From Zingiber officinale (lineage: Eukaryota > Streptophyta > Magnoliopsida > Zingiberales > Zingiberaceae), in assembly GCF_018446385.1 (NCBI RefSeq), contig NW_024589898.1, positions 186,001-250,000 of the forward strand: a stretch of 64,000 bases of DNA, given 5' to 3'. The notes below the pieces were generated by a model. The model saw nothing but the letters and a program-made list of their open reading frames with translations. It was not told where the DNA came from and searched no databases. Below, piece by piece: positions 33,525 through 43,079 of the stretch (the stretch's first letter is position 1; every line of letters begins with the position of its first letter). The position numbers and the translations under genes are program-made.

Positions 33525-36500
33525 TTATTTATTTATTTAATATTACGTATATAAAAATAGTAAAAAAATTCAACCGCCTAGGCAGTTGCCGAGGCAGTAG
33601 GAGGTCATTGACTGCCCCGCCACCGCCTACCACCATTTACAACACTATAAAAAAGAGAAGTGTTAGCGTAGCATATATTGAACTAATTAAAGATATATAC
33701 GAGAATGTAATGACTAGAGTGACTGAAGCATTTCCAATAAAGATAGGTTACATCAAGTACCGACTTTAAGTCTCTATCTTTTTACACTAATCATAGACAA
33801 GACACATTCAATCATAGACAACACACATTCAAGACACAATACCATAGTGTATGTTGTTTGTAGATATTGTTTTGGTAAATAAGTCACATGAAGAAGTAAA
33901 TGTTAAACTAGAATCTTGGTAGAAAAAACTAAAAGTTAAAGGTTTTAGGTTTAGTAGAGTAAAGACAATATATGAAATTTAAGTGTAGCAATATTATACG
34001 TAATAAGACAATTGTTAAGATAAGAGATGACGAGTTGTTTGAAATTGAGAGCATTAAGTATTTAAGACTATTTTCATAAAATGATGGAGGGATTAAAAGA
34101 AATGTCAAATATAGAATATAAATAGGATGGTGCAGGTGTTTTATGTGAAAGTAAATTACCTCTAAAATTTAAAGAAAAGTTCTACATCATGTCAGTTAGA
34201 TTTCCTATGTTATACAATACTGAATATTGAACTATGACTCGAGCACATGAGCGGAAGATGAGAGTTGTAGAGATGAGGATGTTAAGATAGATGTGTGGGC
34301 ATAAGCGGATGGACAAAATAAGAAATGAGAGCATAAGAGAGAAAGTCGGAGTTGCATCTATTGAGGAAAAACTTCGAGAGACATGTTTAAGATGGTACGG
34401 ACATGTACCTAACAACCAATAAATGCTCAATTACGCAATATAAAACTATGACAAATACACACATCAAATGCGAAAAAGGTTGACCAAAAAAAAACTTAAT
34501 TAGATAAAATTTATTTAAGTATAGATGATTATATAGTAGGGGATAGAGCTCAATGGCGTAGAAGGATCGTAGCCAATCCCACCTAGTGAAATAAGACTTG
34601 GTTGTTGTTCTATCATTTCCTTTGCAAATGATATCATCCATATAATAAATTGAAGATAACAATCGTATCCTGATTAGGCTTGAAAAACTGTGATCAAATG
34701 TTTGTAGATGCTAGGAATTCACATCTCCATAAATCGATCAACTCTTGACCCATATAATGCATGTCTCAAATGACAAACTTTTCTGGTTGTTGTTTCACTA
34801 TTAAATCCATCAGAAATTTCCATGCTAATTGCCTCATATAATCACCAAGAAAATGCCTACTTTGGATCTAATTTCCTTTTAGTGTCTGGTTAAACATGGT
34901 TGTACAAGAAACAGGAACTCTTATAGAATTGGCTTTTGCAATTGGAGTAAATGTTTCATCAAAACCCATTTTTCCTTCTAAAGTACACCCATTTGCCAGA
35001 TACAAAATGTTCTCCTTCTAGAGTGTTCGAGATCCAAAGTCTGATTCTTAGCTTAAAGATGGTTGTACAAGAAACAGGGACTTATAGAATTGGCTTTTGC
35101 AACTGGGGTAAATGTTTCATCAAAATCCACTTTTCCTTCTAAAGTACACCCATTTGCTAGGTACAAAATGTTCTCCTTCTAGAGTGTTTGAGATCCAAAG
35201 TCTTATTCTTAGCTTAAATTTTCTCTCATTTGTCATATCTATCAGTTTCATGGTAATTAGCATGTAAATATAGAAAACTCCACTGAAAGAAAATACTCAA
35301 GATAAGGGAATCTTGAATGCATAAAGGCCCTCTCAACACCAACATCTAGAGAAGCCTCATGGATGTTGATGCCTCCTGGCTATCAATTATAAGAATTGTT
35401 GTGTCTGCAGAATCTCCTCACGGCAATCAGCTAAATGAATTGGAAAAACATAAATCAATCAATCTGTCCCTTGTAAGGCTGTAACCATCAATTATATGAA
35501 GGGTATCAACATCATGCACTCACTCTGTCTCTCTTACGATATTAACTAGAGAAATATCATTACTTCAATATATCTCCCCTTGTAGACCAGCATTAATAGG
35601 AAACATGATAGGGAAAAAAAATATTATCAGGTCCCATGGGGGAAAAATTGCACATAAAAATGACAATTGCTTTTTATCCTGGAGGATAAAAGCGCATTGA
35701 TTATTTTAACAAGAAGAACTACCAACAAAAATAGACAAGTGAGGATTCAACTTACTAAAAGATGACAGATGAACATGACAATATGTATGCCGGAACACTT
35801 TTGGAAGCACCGCAAAGGATTTAGAGTTGAAAGTTTGAGATGGTATTCCATTAATCAAGTAGAAATAAAAAAGAGATTCACCTCCTAACAATTTGCATAT
35901 TTATTGAGAAAGCATTATTCTAAAGACTGTCTATGCCTAGGAAATGAAAAGAGACCTCTTCATTTATTGTTTAAGCACTCACTATTTTGTGTCTGTTTTG
36001 AAGAACAGTTCAAACGACATACCTAGGCAGCCTAGAAAAACAGAAGTTTTTTAGCAATTGGTTTACTTGAATAGAACAGTAAAACCCTAGTTCACTTAGG
36101 GTGCAGGCAGCCTAGACAGTTCACTAGAAATAAAAAAAGTATATTTTTAGCAATTGATTCACTTGAAGGCGACAGTAAAACCTTAGTTATCCAACCGACT
36201 AACCCTAGATTTAATCATCATGTTCTCCAAGCTCCAGATTTGTCTTGTTCTCCTAGATCCAGTCCTTAACTTAAATACCAGATTGAGAGTGCTTAAATGG
36301 GTTATGTGGCCACAAAAAAAAAATACAAGAGTTGGTTGTGGCATAAATCTTTGTCAACCAGTAAAAACTAAATTCAAGGTAGTAGAAAGAAACCATTAAA
36401 AGACAAGACAAAGACATAGACAAATAAATAGATGAACTCATAATGACCGAGAGAGTCAAAAGTTTAAGAAGTGAGCTTCTAAATCATCTGTTCTCCTACT

Positions 36501-37475
36501 TCCCCTGTTTATCCCGGTTTTATTAATCAATTAACTTCTAAATATACTACCCATGTTTGGTCACTATTGCTAGAGGTTCTTAACATTATACCAATAATCA
36601 TGGCTTACATTGCAAAACAAGGTTTTACTTCTACTAAAAAGAAAATGGAATTGTTCCAATGGCCAGCAGGCGTCAAATCTTAGTCTGAAAACCTACTCCT
36701 ATGACATTCTTTGATGAAATGCTGTCTAGATATCCATTCACAGTCAAATTTGCAAATACAGGAATTAAAGAGATGAATGAGTAAAAACTTTTTACTTACG
36801 TCTTAGATAATGCATCAAAAATGCTCTGTGCCTCACTAGTCACCCCGACTCCAATCCTCTCAGCTTCAATCTCTGCTTGTCTGCGCCACATCACACAGAA
36901 GATCATGCTTAAGAAAATGCACACCGATGACCTTGAACCGGAAACAAAACTTCATTCGTTGACAAATTTACCTAACAAAATTTGTCCAAAATTTTGCTTT
37001 GGACGTTGTGAACAATTAAGTCCTCAACAGACAGACAACCAAAAGGTTGAAGAGACTCAAACAAAAGAACCTAAATTAATACAAATATAAGAGGAATAAA
37101 TAGCACCTCAAGGCGGCGTCTTCCCTGGCCTGGAGGCCTGCGAGGTCGATGAAGCACTTGTCGACGTCAAGTGGATCCTCCGCCTTCTTCAGAAACGTGA
37201 AGTCCTTGATATAGTTGGCTTTAAGAAGCCGGACGTTCCTTCGAGCCCCCGCCTTAGAACTTCCCTCTTGTGCGCATCACCAACAAGCAGTCAAGGATAC
37301 AAATCTAAAGCAAATTCGAAGAAGTAAAAGATGAAGGCGGGAGGAGGATATGGATGACGAGAATGTTGGAGGGGCGATCGTAGGCGACGATTTGGCCTTC
37401 GATTTCGTCGTTGAGAGTGGTTCTGAGGGAAAGCACGCAGCCCACGGCAAGCTCCTCGCCGACGCTTCCTTCCAT
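31780..37475 (-). CDS. LSM12: LSM12 homologue with an AT-AC first intron
   Basis: Five exons on the minus strand join in frame: 37352-37475, 37107-37269, 36800-36880, 31917-32040 and 31780-31830. They total 543 bp, 180 aa, close to the usual plant length. The family combines an N-terminal Lsm-like domain (residues 1-70; [30 protein letters not shown]) with a C-terminal anticodon-binding-like (AD) domain ([55 protein letters not shown]). LSM12 proteins are implicated in RNA metabolism, with ataxin-2-linked translation known in animals. The start [12 protein letters not shown] fits homologues; an in-frame ATG 51 bp upstream is less likely. Intron 1 (37270-37351, 82 bp) runs ATATCCTCC..GCGCAC, an AT-AC intron; the other introns are GT-AG. 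Intron 3 is 4.76 kb and holds several TE fragments. The last exon encodes [16 protein letters not shown]. Confidence 0.92.
32041..33030 (-). other. LSM12 intron 3, 3' end, no feature seen
   Basis: AT-rich intron sequence between exon 4 and the MITE candidate. No coding or repeat pattern is recognised. Confidence 0.5.
33031..33646. mobile_element. hAT-like MITE candidate with internal (TA)n
   Basis: The left end CTGTTCTAAATGGCG and the reverse complement of the right end, AGTGTTGTAAATGGTGG, match as terminal inverted repeats around TGTTnTAAATGG. GC-rich subterminal blocks (AGGCGGG, CCGCCTA) and the (TA)n run lie inside. The flanks (CTAAAAAA versus ATAAAAAA) are too simple to prove an 8-bp duplication. 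Confidence 0.45.
33454..33540. repeat. (TA)n plus (TTTA)n microsatellite
   Basis: About 33 TA units followed by five TTTA units inside LSM12 intron 3. Confidence 0.95.
33655..34595 (+). pseudogene. RTE-clade LINE reverse-transcriptase remnant
   Basis: Broken reading frames give the family blocks [12 protein letters not shown] and TEAFPIKIG (near 33680-33750), then [11 protein letters not shown] and [20 protein letters not shown], then [16 protein letters not shown] (to about 34405) and finally [14 protein letters not shown] near 34540. These match the C-terminal half of plant RTE-type LINE ORFs. Stops and frameshifts are frequent and the RT catalytic core is lost. Confidence 0.75.
34610..35000 (-). 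pseudogene. Copia reverse-transcriptase remnant
   Basis: On the minus strand the order is [17 protein letters not shown] (about 34985-34930), [10 protein letters not shown] (about 34770) and [11 protein letters not shown] with the YMDD catalytic box at 34633-34644. These follow the order of Ty1/Copia RT motifs. Stops and losses interrupt it. It lies in LSM12 intron 3 on the strand of the host gene. Confidence 0.7.
34896..35218. repeat. 163-bp tandem duplication
   Basis: Units 34896-35058 and 35059-35218 are nearly identical, both beginning ATGGTTGTACAAGAAACAGG and ending TTCTTAGCTTAAA. The duplication includes the [11 protein letters not shown] part of the Copia RT remnant. Confidence 0.9.
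35219..36799 (-). other. LSM12 intron 3, 5' end, no feature seen
   Basis: Intronic sequence between the 163-bp duplication and exon 3. No coding region is recognised. More Copia remnant may be present but I could not support it. Confidence 0.45.
37270..37351 (-). other. AT-AC (U12-type) intron of LSM12
   Basis: On the minus strand the intron begins ATATCCTCC, near the U12 consensus ATATCCTT, and ends GCGCAC. TCCTTGACT (37289-37297) matches the U12 branch site TCCTTRAY, with the branch A at 37291, about 21 nt from the 3' end. Splicing here restores ILVI-QEG, as conserved in LSM12 homologues. Confidence 0.8.
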
Positions 37476-37953
37476 GGGGTTCGCCTTGGTGTAGCCCGAT
37501 TCGATCGCAGGATCCCTAATAAACAAACCGCCACGTCAATCTTATTGGGCCTGATTTAATTGTTGAGTCGGCCTAATTTCAAGCCCTCACAGATCATGTG
37601 CCGTGCATGCCTAGCGAGAAGAGAAGATGCTCCATTTTAATCGAGGGAGAAAGATCTTCTTTCCCATAAATTATTCTTTGATTTTTATTTTCAGTGAAAT
37701 AAAATAAATACTTTTAAAAAGTAGCCAAAACTAAAGAGAAAATGCATAAAATTTCTCTTTTATTGCATTCAAATCATACATCAAATTACAATCAAGTATA
37801 TAAATACAGAATATCTATACAATTAATATACTTATAAATATTATATAATCTCTCAAATTCACAGCTCTTTTAAAATACGAGCAGTGATTTAAATCTGATT
37901 AATTTAAAGAAAAACAAAAATATATATGCTCCAAAATGTGAAAACCATTGGCG
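37476..37953 (-). promoter_or_regulatory. LSM12 5' flank and PUB 3' flank
   Basis: The two genes are 478 bp apart and point the same way. GGCCCAAT (37544-37551 on the minus strand), 69 bp upstream of the LSM12 ATG, is a site-II/TCP-like element often found in housekeeping promoters. The rest is AT-rich, as expected of a 3' flank. Confidence 0.45.
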
Positions 37954-39924
37954 TCACACCTCGTGTATTCTGTTGAGCAGCGATCTCGCCTTCTTCCCTG
38001 CCTGCGGCGACCCCTCGGTCACCAGTGAGTACAACGGCGGCATCACCACCGGCATACTCCGCAGCAATTCCACCACCTCCGCCCCGCCGTTCACGCACAG
38101 CGACAACAACGCCGATACGCAGCTTTCCCTCCCCGACCGCGACGTCCCCGTAGACCGGAAGAACTCCACTAGGCGAGAGATTGCCCCGTCGTAGCATAGG
38201 ATCTTCGCCGTTCCGTCCGGATGCTCGGCGATCTTTGCGAGCACCGCCATTGAGTCGTTAGCAAGGTTCCCCTTTTCTTGGCCGGAGAGAAGAGCCATTA
38301 GCGCCGGGACTGCCCCTGATTCCAAAATCTTTACTTGGTTGCTTGAACAGAGTGAGAGACCGAAGATTGTGACGATGGCGTTCTTCTTTCCACGGTAAGA
38401 TCCTTCCCTCATCAACTCCACCAGCAAGGGAATCGCCTCTGGCAAATCCCCGATTGCGGCGCGGTATTCCTCTACCAACGAGAGGTAGAATAGGATGGCC
38501 ACGGCGTTCTGCTGCGCCTCCACCTTGAAAGTTAGTCTGATGACGTCCACAACGAGGCCGAGTCCACCGACCTCGACGATTGCCCTTGCGCCGCTTGGGT
38601 GCTTCGAGAGATTCAGCAGCGCCGCCATCGCGTTGTCCTGCGTTGACGAGTCCATCGAGGAGGAGAGATGGAGGAGCCACGGCACAGCGCCGGCCTCCAC
38701 CAAACAAGCCCTGTTGAACACGTTGGATTTCGATAGCCTCCTGACCTCGAACGCGGCCCTCCTCTGTTCCAGGCTCGTCGGGAACGCGAGCTTGCGGACG
38801 AGGAATGCCGCCGCCATCTTCATTGCACCAGCCGCGGCAGAGCTCGGCGGCGTCGCAGTTTTGCTCCCATCACGCTTTTGCTTTGAATTGGGTTCGGGGA
38901 AGGAGAGGTTCTTGCTGGCGCAGAGCTGTTCGACCAAATGCTGGACGGCGTAATTGGAGACAAAAGTGGTGTCGGTGAGCTTCTTGCCGGTGACGGGGCA
39001 GGTAAGGCAGCCGGACTTGAGCCACTTGGATATGGAGGCGCGGTCGTAGGTCTGCCCCGTGGCGATCGTCACGGGGTCGAGCATGAGCTCCAGAGAGATG
39101 GGGCACCGGAGGTCGTCCAAGTTCACATGATTCACTGGTCGATGTAGAGCCTTGAATTGGTTTCCACCGGTTCTCTTATTGTGGTCGTCGGCGTCGAATA
39201 AAGTTGCTCGGCAGTAGGCCATGAGCGCCTCCAAGCTACCTATTGAAGCTGCTTCATTTTCTTCGCAATCGAAGAATAAGTCCTCGAGGAAGGTGATCTC
39301 CTCACTGCAATCCGACCAGCTTCTGATTTGCAAGTGTTCCATGAGATCATTGAGATCGATCGGATCGGGCTCAATGCCGTTCTCGAAAAGGGCGAGCGCG
39401 GACCACACAATCCGCGCGGCGAGCGCGTCGGACGGCAAGGTCCCGCCCTCCGCCTTCCACGCTTGCTCGGCCACGAGTTGAACCAGCTCCATCACTTCCG
39501 GCGATGCGGCGCCGAGAGGAAGGACTTCGAGGGCGGTGGCCACGGATCTGAACAGCGCTCTGAAGTTGTTCGACACCCGATCCGAGTTAACCAGCACCCA
39601 GAGACGGGCACCAGGGCGGGCGAGGTCGCGAAGGAGATGCCCGAGCTTCTGCAGCGCGACGTGGAGCTCCGCTAGCCCGACAAAGGCGGAGGCAGGGAGG
39701 GCCTCGGCGACAACGTCGGCAAGGAACTCGCGGATCACGACGACCTGGCGGAGCGCCTCGCGGGCGTACTTGCGGTGTACGGGGAAGGCGGCGCCGCGGA
39801 GGGCGAGGACGTCGTCGGCGAGCAGGGAAAGAACGTGGATGAGAGACACGGAATTGACGGAGGTGCTGGGAGTCACCGCCGGAAGGCTGAAGATCTTACG
39901 GCTGCCTGTAGTCGCATTTGACAT
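37954..39924 (-). CDS. U-box/ARM E3 ubiquitin ligase, PUB18/19-type
   Basis: This intronless gene encodes 656 aa. The N-terminal region (residues 10-240) is the U-box N-terminal (UND) helical domain, starting SRKIFSLPAV as in PUB18/19. The U-box spans about residues 269-342 (DLRCPISLELMLDPVTIATG, TYDRASISKWL, CPVTGKKL, NYAVQHLVEQ); it binds E2 enzymes. ARM repeats fill about 370-655, with blocks such as NAMAALLNLSKHPSGARAIV and ALLSLCVNGG. Arabidopsis PUB18 and PUB19 act as negative regulators in ABA and drought signalling, which fits the ACGTG elements upstream. GC-rich coding sequence contrasts with the AT-rich surroundings, as is usual for such monocot genes. The start is the first ATG of the open frame. 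No defects seen. Confidence 0.93.
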   Translation of the reverse strand: MSNATTGSRKIFSLPAVTPSTSVNSVSLIHVLSLLADDVLALRGAAFPVHRKYAREALRQVVVIREFLADVVAEALPASAFVGLAELHVALQKLGHLLRDLARPGARLWVLVNSDRVSNNFRALFRSVATALEVLPLGAASPEVMELVQLVAEQAWKAEGGTLPSDALAARIVWSALALFENGIEPDPIDLNDLMEHLQIRSWSDCSEEITFLEDLFFDCEENEAASIGSLEALMAYCRATLFDADDHNKRTGGNQFKALHRPVNHVNLDDLRCPISLELMLDPVTIATGQTYDRASISKWLKSGCLTCPVTGKKLTDTTFVSNYAVQHLVEQLCASKNLSFPEPNSKQKRDGSKTATPPSSAAAGAMKMAAAFLVRKLAFPTSLEQRRAAFEVRRLSKSNVFNRACLVEAGAVPWLLHLSSSMDSSTQDNAMAALLNLSKHPSGARAIVEVGGLGLVVDVIRLTFKVEAQQNAVAILFYLSLVEEYRAAIGDLPEAIPLLVELMREGSYRGKKNAIVTIFGLSLCSSNQVKILESGAVPALMALLSGQEKGNLANDSMAVLAKIAEHPDGTAKILCYDGAISRLVEFFRSTGTSRSGRESCVSALLSLCVNGGAEVVELLRSMPVVMPPLYSLVTEGSPQAGKKARSLLNRIHEV

Positions 39925-40006
39925 CGCGATGCTGAAATTGACTTAGAATCAACAAATCTAGGATCTGCTCTCCAAATCTAATAGCCCCCTTCGCCATTCG
40001 AGATTC

Positions 40007-40020
40007 ATATATATATATAC
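40007..40020 (-). promoter_or_regulatory. TATA box of the U-box gene
   Basis: GTATATATATATATG on the minus strand lies 83-96 nt upstream of the ATG, which would leave a 5' UTR of about 50 nt. Confidence 0.65.
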
Positions 40021-40045
40021 GCATAAGGCAAGAGGCTGCGGAAAA

Positions 40046-40189
40046 ACACGTGTCGGTCGACGAAGTAGGAGCATGCGCCTCGACCTCACTGATATCACAA
40101 GAAGACGGACACGTGTCCGTAGAGCCGACAAATATTTTAGGCTAGCGACAGGATCCAATGTCAGCGTGGACGGCTCCGGACACGTGGCG
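40046..40189. promoter_or_regulatory. ABRE/G-box cluster upstream of the U-box gene
   Basis: Three ACGTG cores in 145 bp: ACACGTGTC at 40046-40054, the perfect 14-bp palindrome CGGACACGTGTCCG at 40106-40119, and GGACACGTGGCG at 40178-40189. A further ACACGTGGCG lies at 40471-40480. These are bZIP (ABF/AREB) type sites, 120-560 bp upstream of the ATG. Confidence 0.7.
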
Positions 40190-40489
40190 TATTGGATGAC
40201 TGACTTCTTCCGTCAGAAGGCAATACCTGGTTTGGCGTTTCTGAAATCGCGGCCGACAGTGTCGAACCCATGCTGTTGTCTCTACAGTACCAACCACGTT
40301 GGCTTCCAATGGTAAACTTACAGGTGCCATGTATTAGCATGTGTAGACATTGGTTCAGAATGACAAAACACTTTGTGTTTGAATGATGACATCGGATCCT
40401 AATACAGAAGTTAGGAAGGTAATCTCGTTGTCATGGAAATATGATAACAAAAGTACTGGAAATAATTGAGACACGTGGCGGACGGGGAG

Positions 40490-41499
40490 TGCTATCTACG
40501 CGGGACGAAGAGATTAATTAGCACAAACCACAATTTCAACTTCTGTTTTTGCTTGTCGTGTAAATCGAATTTATAATTGAGAACAGCTTATTGGTTGAAT
40601 TTCCAGAGTTATTTCTCTTTGAATGTCAAACTTATGAAATATCAAAATTGGTGGTCGTCCACGAAAGATTAATTTAATTTTGATTTTAAGTCACCGACCA
40701 AACCTTTTTTTTTTCTACTTGTTGCGGTCGATGAAGGGAAGTGGGGAAAGGCTCCAGAAGCTGCACAAAACAAAATACAAACCACTTAATAATTTTGCAG
40801 AATTAATAGTTAAATAATTAGGAGGCAGCTCACCTCTCCATCAACGGATGTAGTCATTAATGACAAAATACATAAATAATAAACATGTATAACATTTTTC
40901 TGCAAGTTGCTGTATGCAGAAGCTTTTATATTTTGTCTGACCGTTGTTTCAAAAGCAAATATTTGGATTTTGTTTTGAAACGATAAATAGTGCGAATTTC
41001 AAAGATACTGAACAAGAATTCTCTCGAGGCCAAATTGAGATATACATCAGATTAAGGGTAAATTGTCTTACAATTTCCATGCAAAATGTTAATTTTGCCA
41101 TTATCAGAGAATATTTATTTTTAACTTCTTAATTTATACTAAATCATCTAATTTATTATTTATACGCATATTTCAAGGATTATAAAATATTGGCACAAAA
41201 GTTAAAAAATAGGTATCATTTATTTAGAATGAGGTATAATTCATTTTTAAATTTAGAATCATTTAAATTCAAATTTAGTACACTATCTATACATATAATT
41301 TTTAGATACATGATAAAATATAAGTGTAAGAAGTTCATAATGAAATATAATTTCTCCTAAATTAAGCATCATTCCTATGCATATATTTTTTAGATACATG
41401 ATAAAATATAAATAAAAAAATCCATAATGAGATATAATTCTTCTTAAATTCAGCATCTTTGAACTAAAATTTAACATATTTTTTATCCAATTGAGCATT

Positions 41500-41544
<45 letters not shown>

Positions 41545-42190
41545 CTATTTTATTAGATACAAAATATTTAAAATCAAGTATATATACAGTTTAATTAGGT
41601 ATAATTGTATAAGATTATGCATAGATATTGAATTAGTGAGTTGAAAGACATTGGGACTAATGATAAAGTTGAAACTTCGCATGGGGATGTCAGGGCAATT
41701 TACCGTTAAATTAATATGGTTGACATCGCACCACAATAATAGCAAATGTGACAAAAGGTGATTCAGTTGCCTTAGTACCCCCGCCAACTTGTTCCTAAGT
41801 CAATACGGAGGAGATAAATCATGAGTAGTTACTAGTTACTGGCCATTAGTATAGTGGTTAAAATATAGGGAATACATGATTGGATACATCGAGTTTTGAA
41901 CTTATGATCTAATATGATAACACCCCATGCCATAATAATAGCAAAGAATCATAAAAAGAAGTAAAGAAGAAGAGTCAAGAGAGCAAATAATAGCTAAGAA
42001 TCGTAAAAAGGAGAAATCGAAGATTCGTAGAAATCAAAGAAGAAGAAGAAGAATCGAGAGAGCAAAGAAGACGAAGAGAAATTTTACTATGATTTAGTGA
42101 TATGCCTACTTCATAAACTAATCAATAACTCTTAATTAGAATTAGGTTTAGATTTATAATGATTCTATATCTAAAACTCAAGTACGGTGT
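40490..42190. other. AT-rich intergenic DNA; nothing coding seen
   Basis: This low-complexity AT-rich sequence includes a (TA)n run at 41499-41542. Two related blocks at about 41290-41360 and 41370-41450 each contain 'agatacatgataaaatataa'. No gene or named element was identified. Confidence 0.5.
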
Positions 42191-42560
42191 GTCAGTTTGT
42201 TTATTACGGATCTTAGGATCGAATCAAGGTACAACAATACGATAAATCTCGCAACTCTCGACGCTTCTAGTACGGGGCATGGCCAAGCCATGTCCCTAGG
42301 CATGCCTGTGACACGAGCGTGTTCATTTCCTCAAACTCAAACACGGCTAAGCCATGTTCGGTGGCACAATCGTGCCTGCAACACAGCTTGGTCGCGTGTT
42401 GCAGCATGACCATGAGAAGACCTTCTCCGAAGCGCTCGTCAAAACTCACAGAGCTTGACACGGCCTAACTGTGCTTCACAACACCATCGTGCCTCATACC
42501 CTCAGCGGCTGACATGGCCTAGCCATGCCTCTTAACTCAATCATTCCCCGTGTCAACTAA
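42190..42560. repeat. Retroelement fragment rich in GCATGGC/AAGCCATG motifs
   Basis: Repeated short motifs such as CATGGCCAAGCCATG, GCTAAGCCATG and CACGGCCTAAC recur, of a kind common in Gypsy-type retroelements. No protein domain. It adjoins the gag remnant to its right. Confidence 0.4.
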
Positions 42561-42629
42561 ATATGAGCCATCTTCGACAAATATAAAAGGCTGATCTTTT
42601 ATATAAATTAAAAGGCAAAAGGGATGTCC

Positions 42630-42945
42630 ATGGATACACTATGGATTGAAACGTTGTATGTACGCTCGAAGCGCTTTCTTGGGCCCTTGCTTTAGGGCAA
42701 AGAGGTTGATACTCGTCTTTTGATAGCGTCGGCTGCTGGCGAAATGGTGCTGGAACATGGTTCGGAAGTCTTTGAAGCTCTGTATTGAGCTGTCCGGTAA
42801 TCTTCAGAACCAGCGCTGCGCCAATCCGAAGAGGGTAGTGAGAAAGACTCAACACTTCACTCCATCTGTATATTGGTGCAGCATGACTTCATTATTAAAC
42901 CTATCCAGATGATCATTTGGATCGATCGATCCGTTGTATGTCCTG
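42630..42945 (-). pseudogene. Ty3/Gypsy gag (Retrotrans_gag) remnant
   Basis: The minus-strand frame reads YNGSIDPNDHLDRF, then EVMLHQYTDGVKC, a stop, VFLTTLFGLAQRWF, a stop, and RLPDSSIQSFKDF, TMFQHHFASSRRY. These are the blocks of the Gypsy Retrotrans_gag domain, with two in-frame stops where the family has coding residues. No protease or RT follows. Confidence 0.8.
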
Positions 42946-43079
42946 ATCGCTAACGGGGTATAGTGTCTGGGCAGAGAGTCTTATAAGATCTCATCGTACT
43001 AGTGCTAGCATTATAGAGCAGGTTGAATTTCAGCTGTGAGATAAATCAAATCGCATGTATTTGAGTATCATGAGACTTT

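Noticed and set aside
33443-33769. 108-aa ORF beginning with an Ile-Tyr repeat
   Set aside because: The first part is the (TA)n microsatellite. Only its C-terminal part is real RTE-derived sequence, and it belongs to a broken LINE.
37904-39946. Plus-strand and other-frame ORFs of up to 152 aa over the U-box gene
   Set aside because: Shadows of the high-GC 656-codon gene on the minus strand.
41836-41930. tRNA-like stretch (GTGGTTAAAATA ... GAGTTTTGAACTTATGATC)
   Set aside because: The A-box and B-box resemblance is loose, no cloverleaf can be drawn, and no second copy is in the window.
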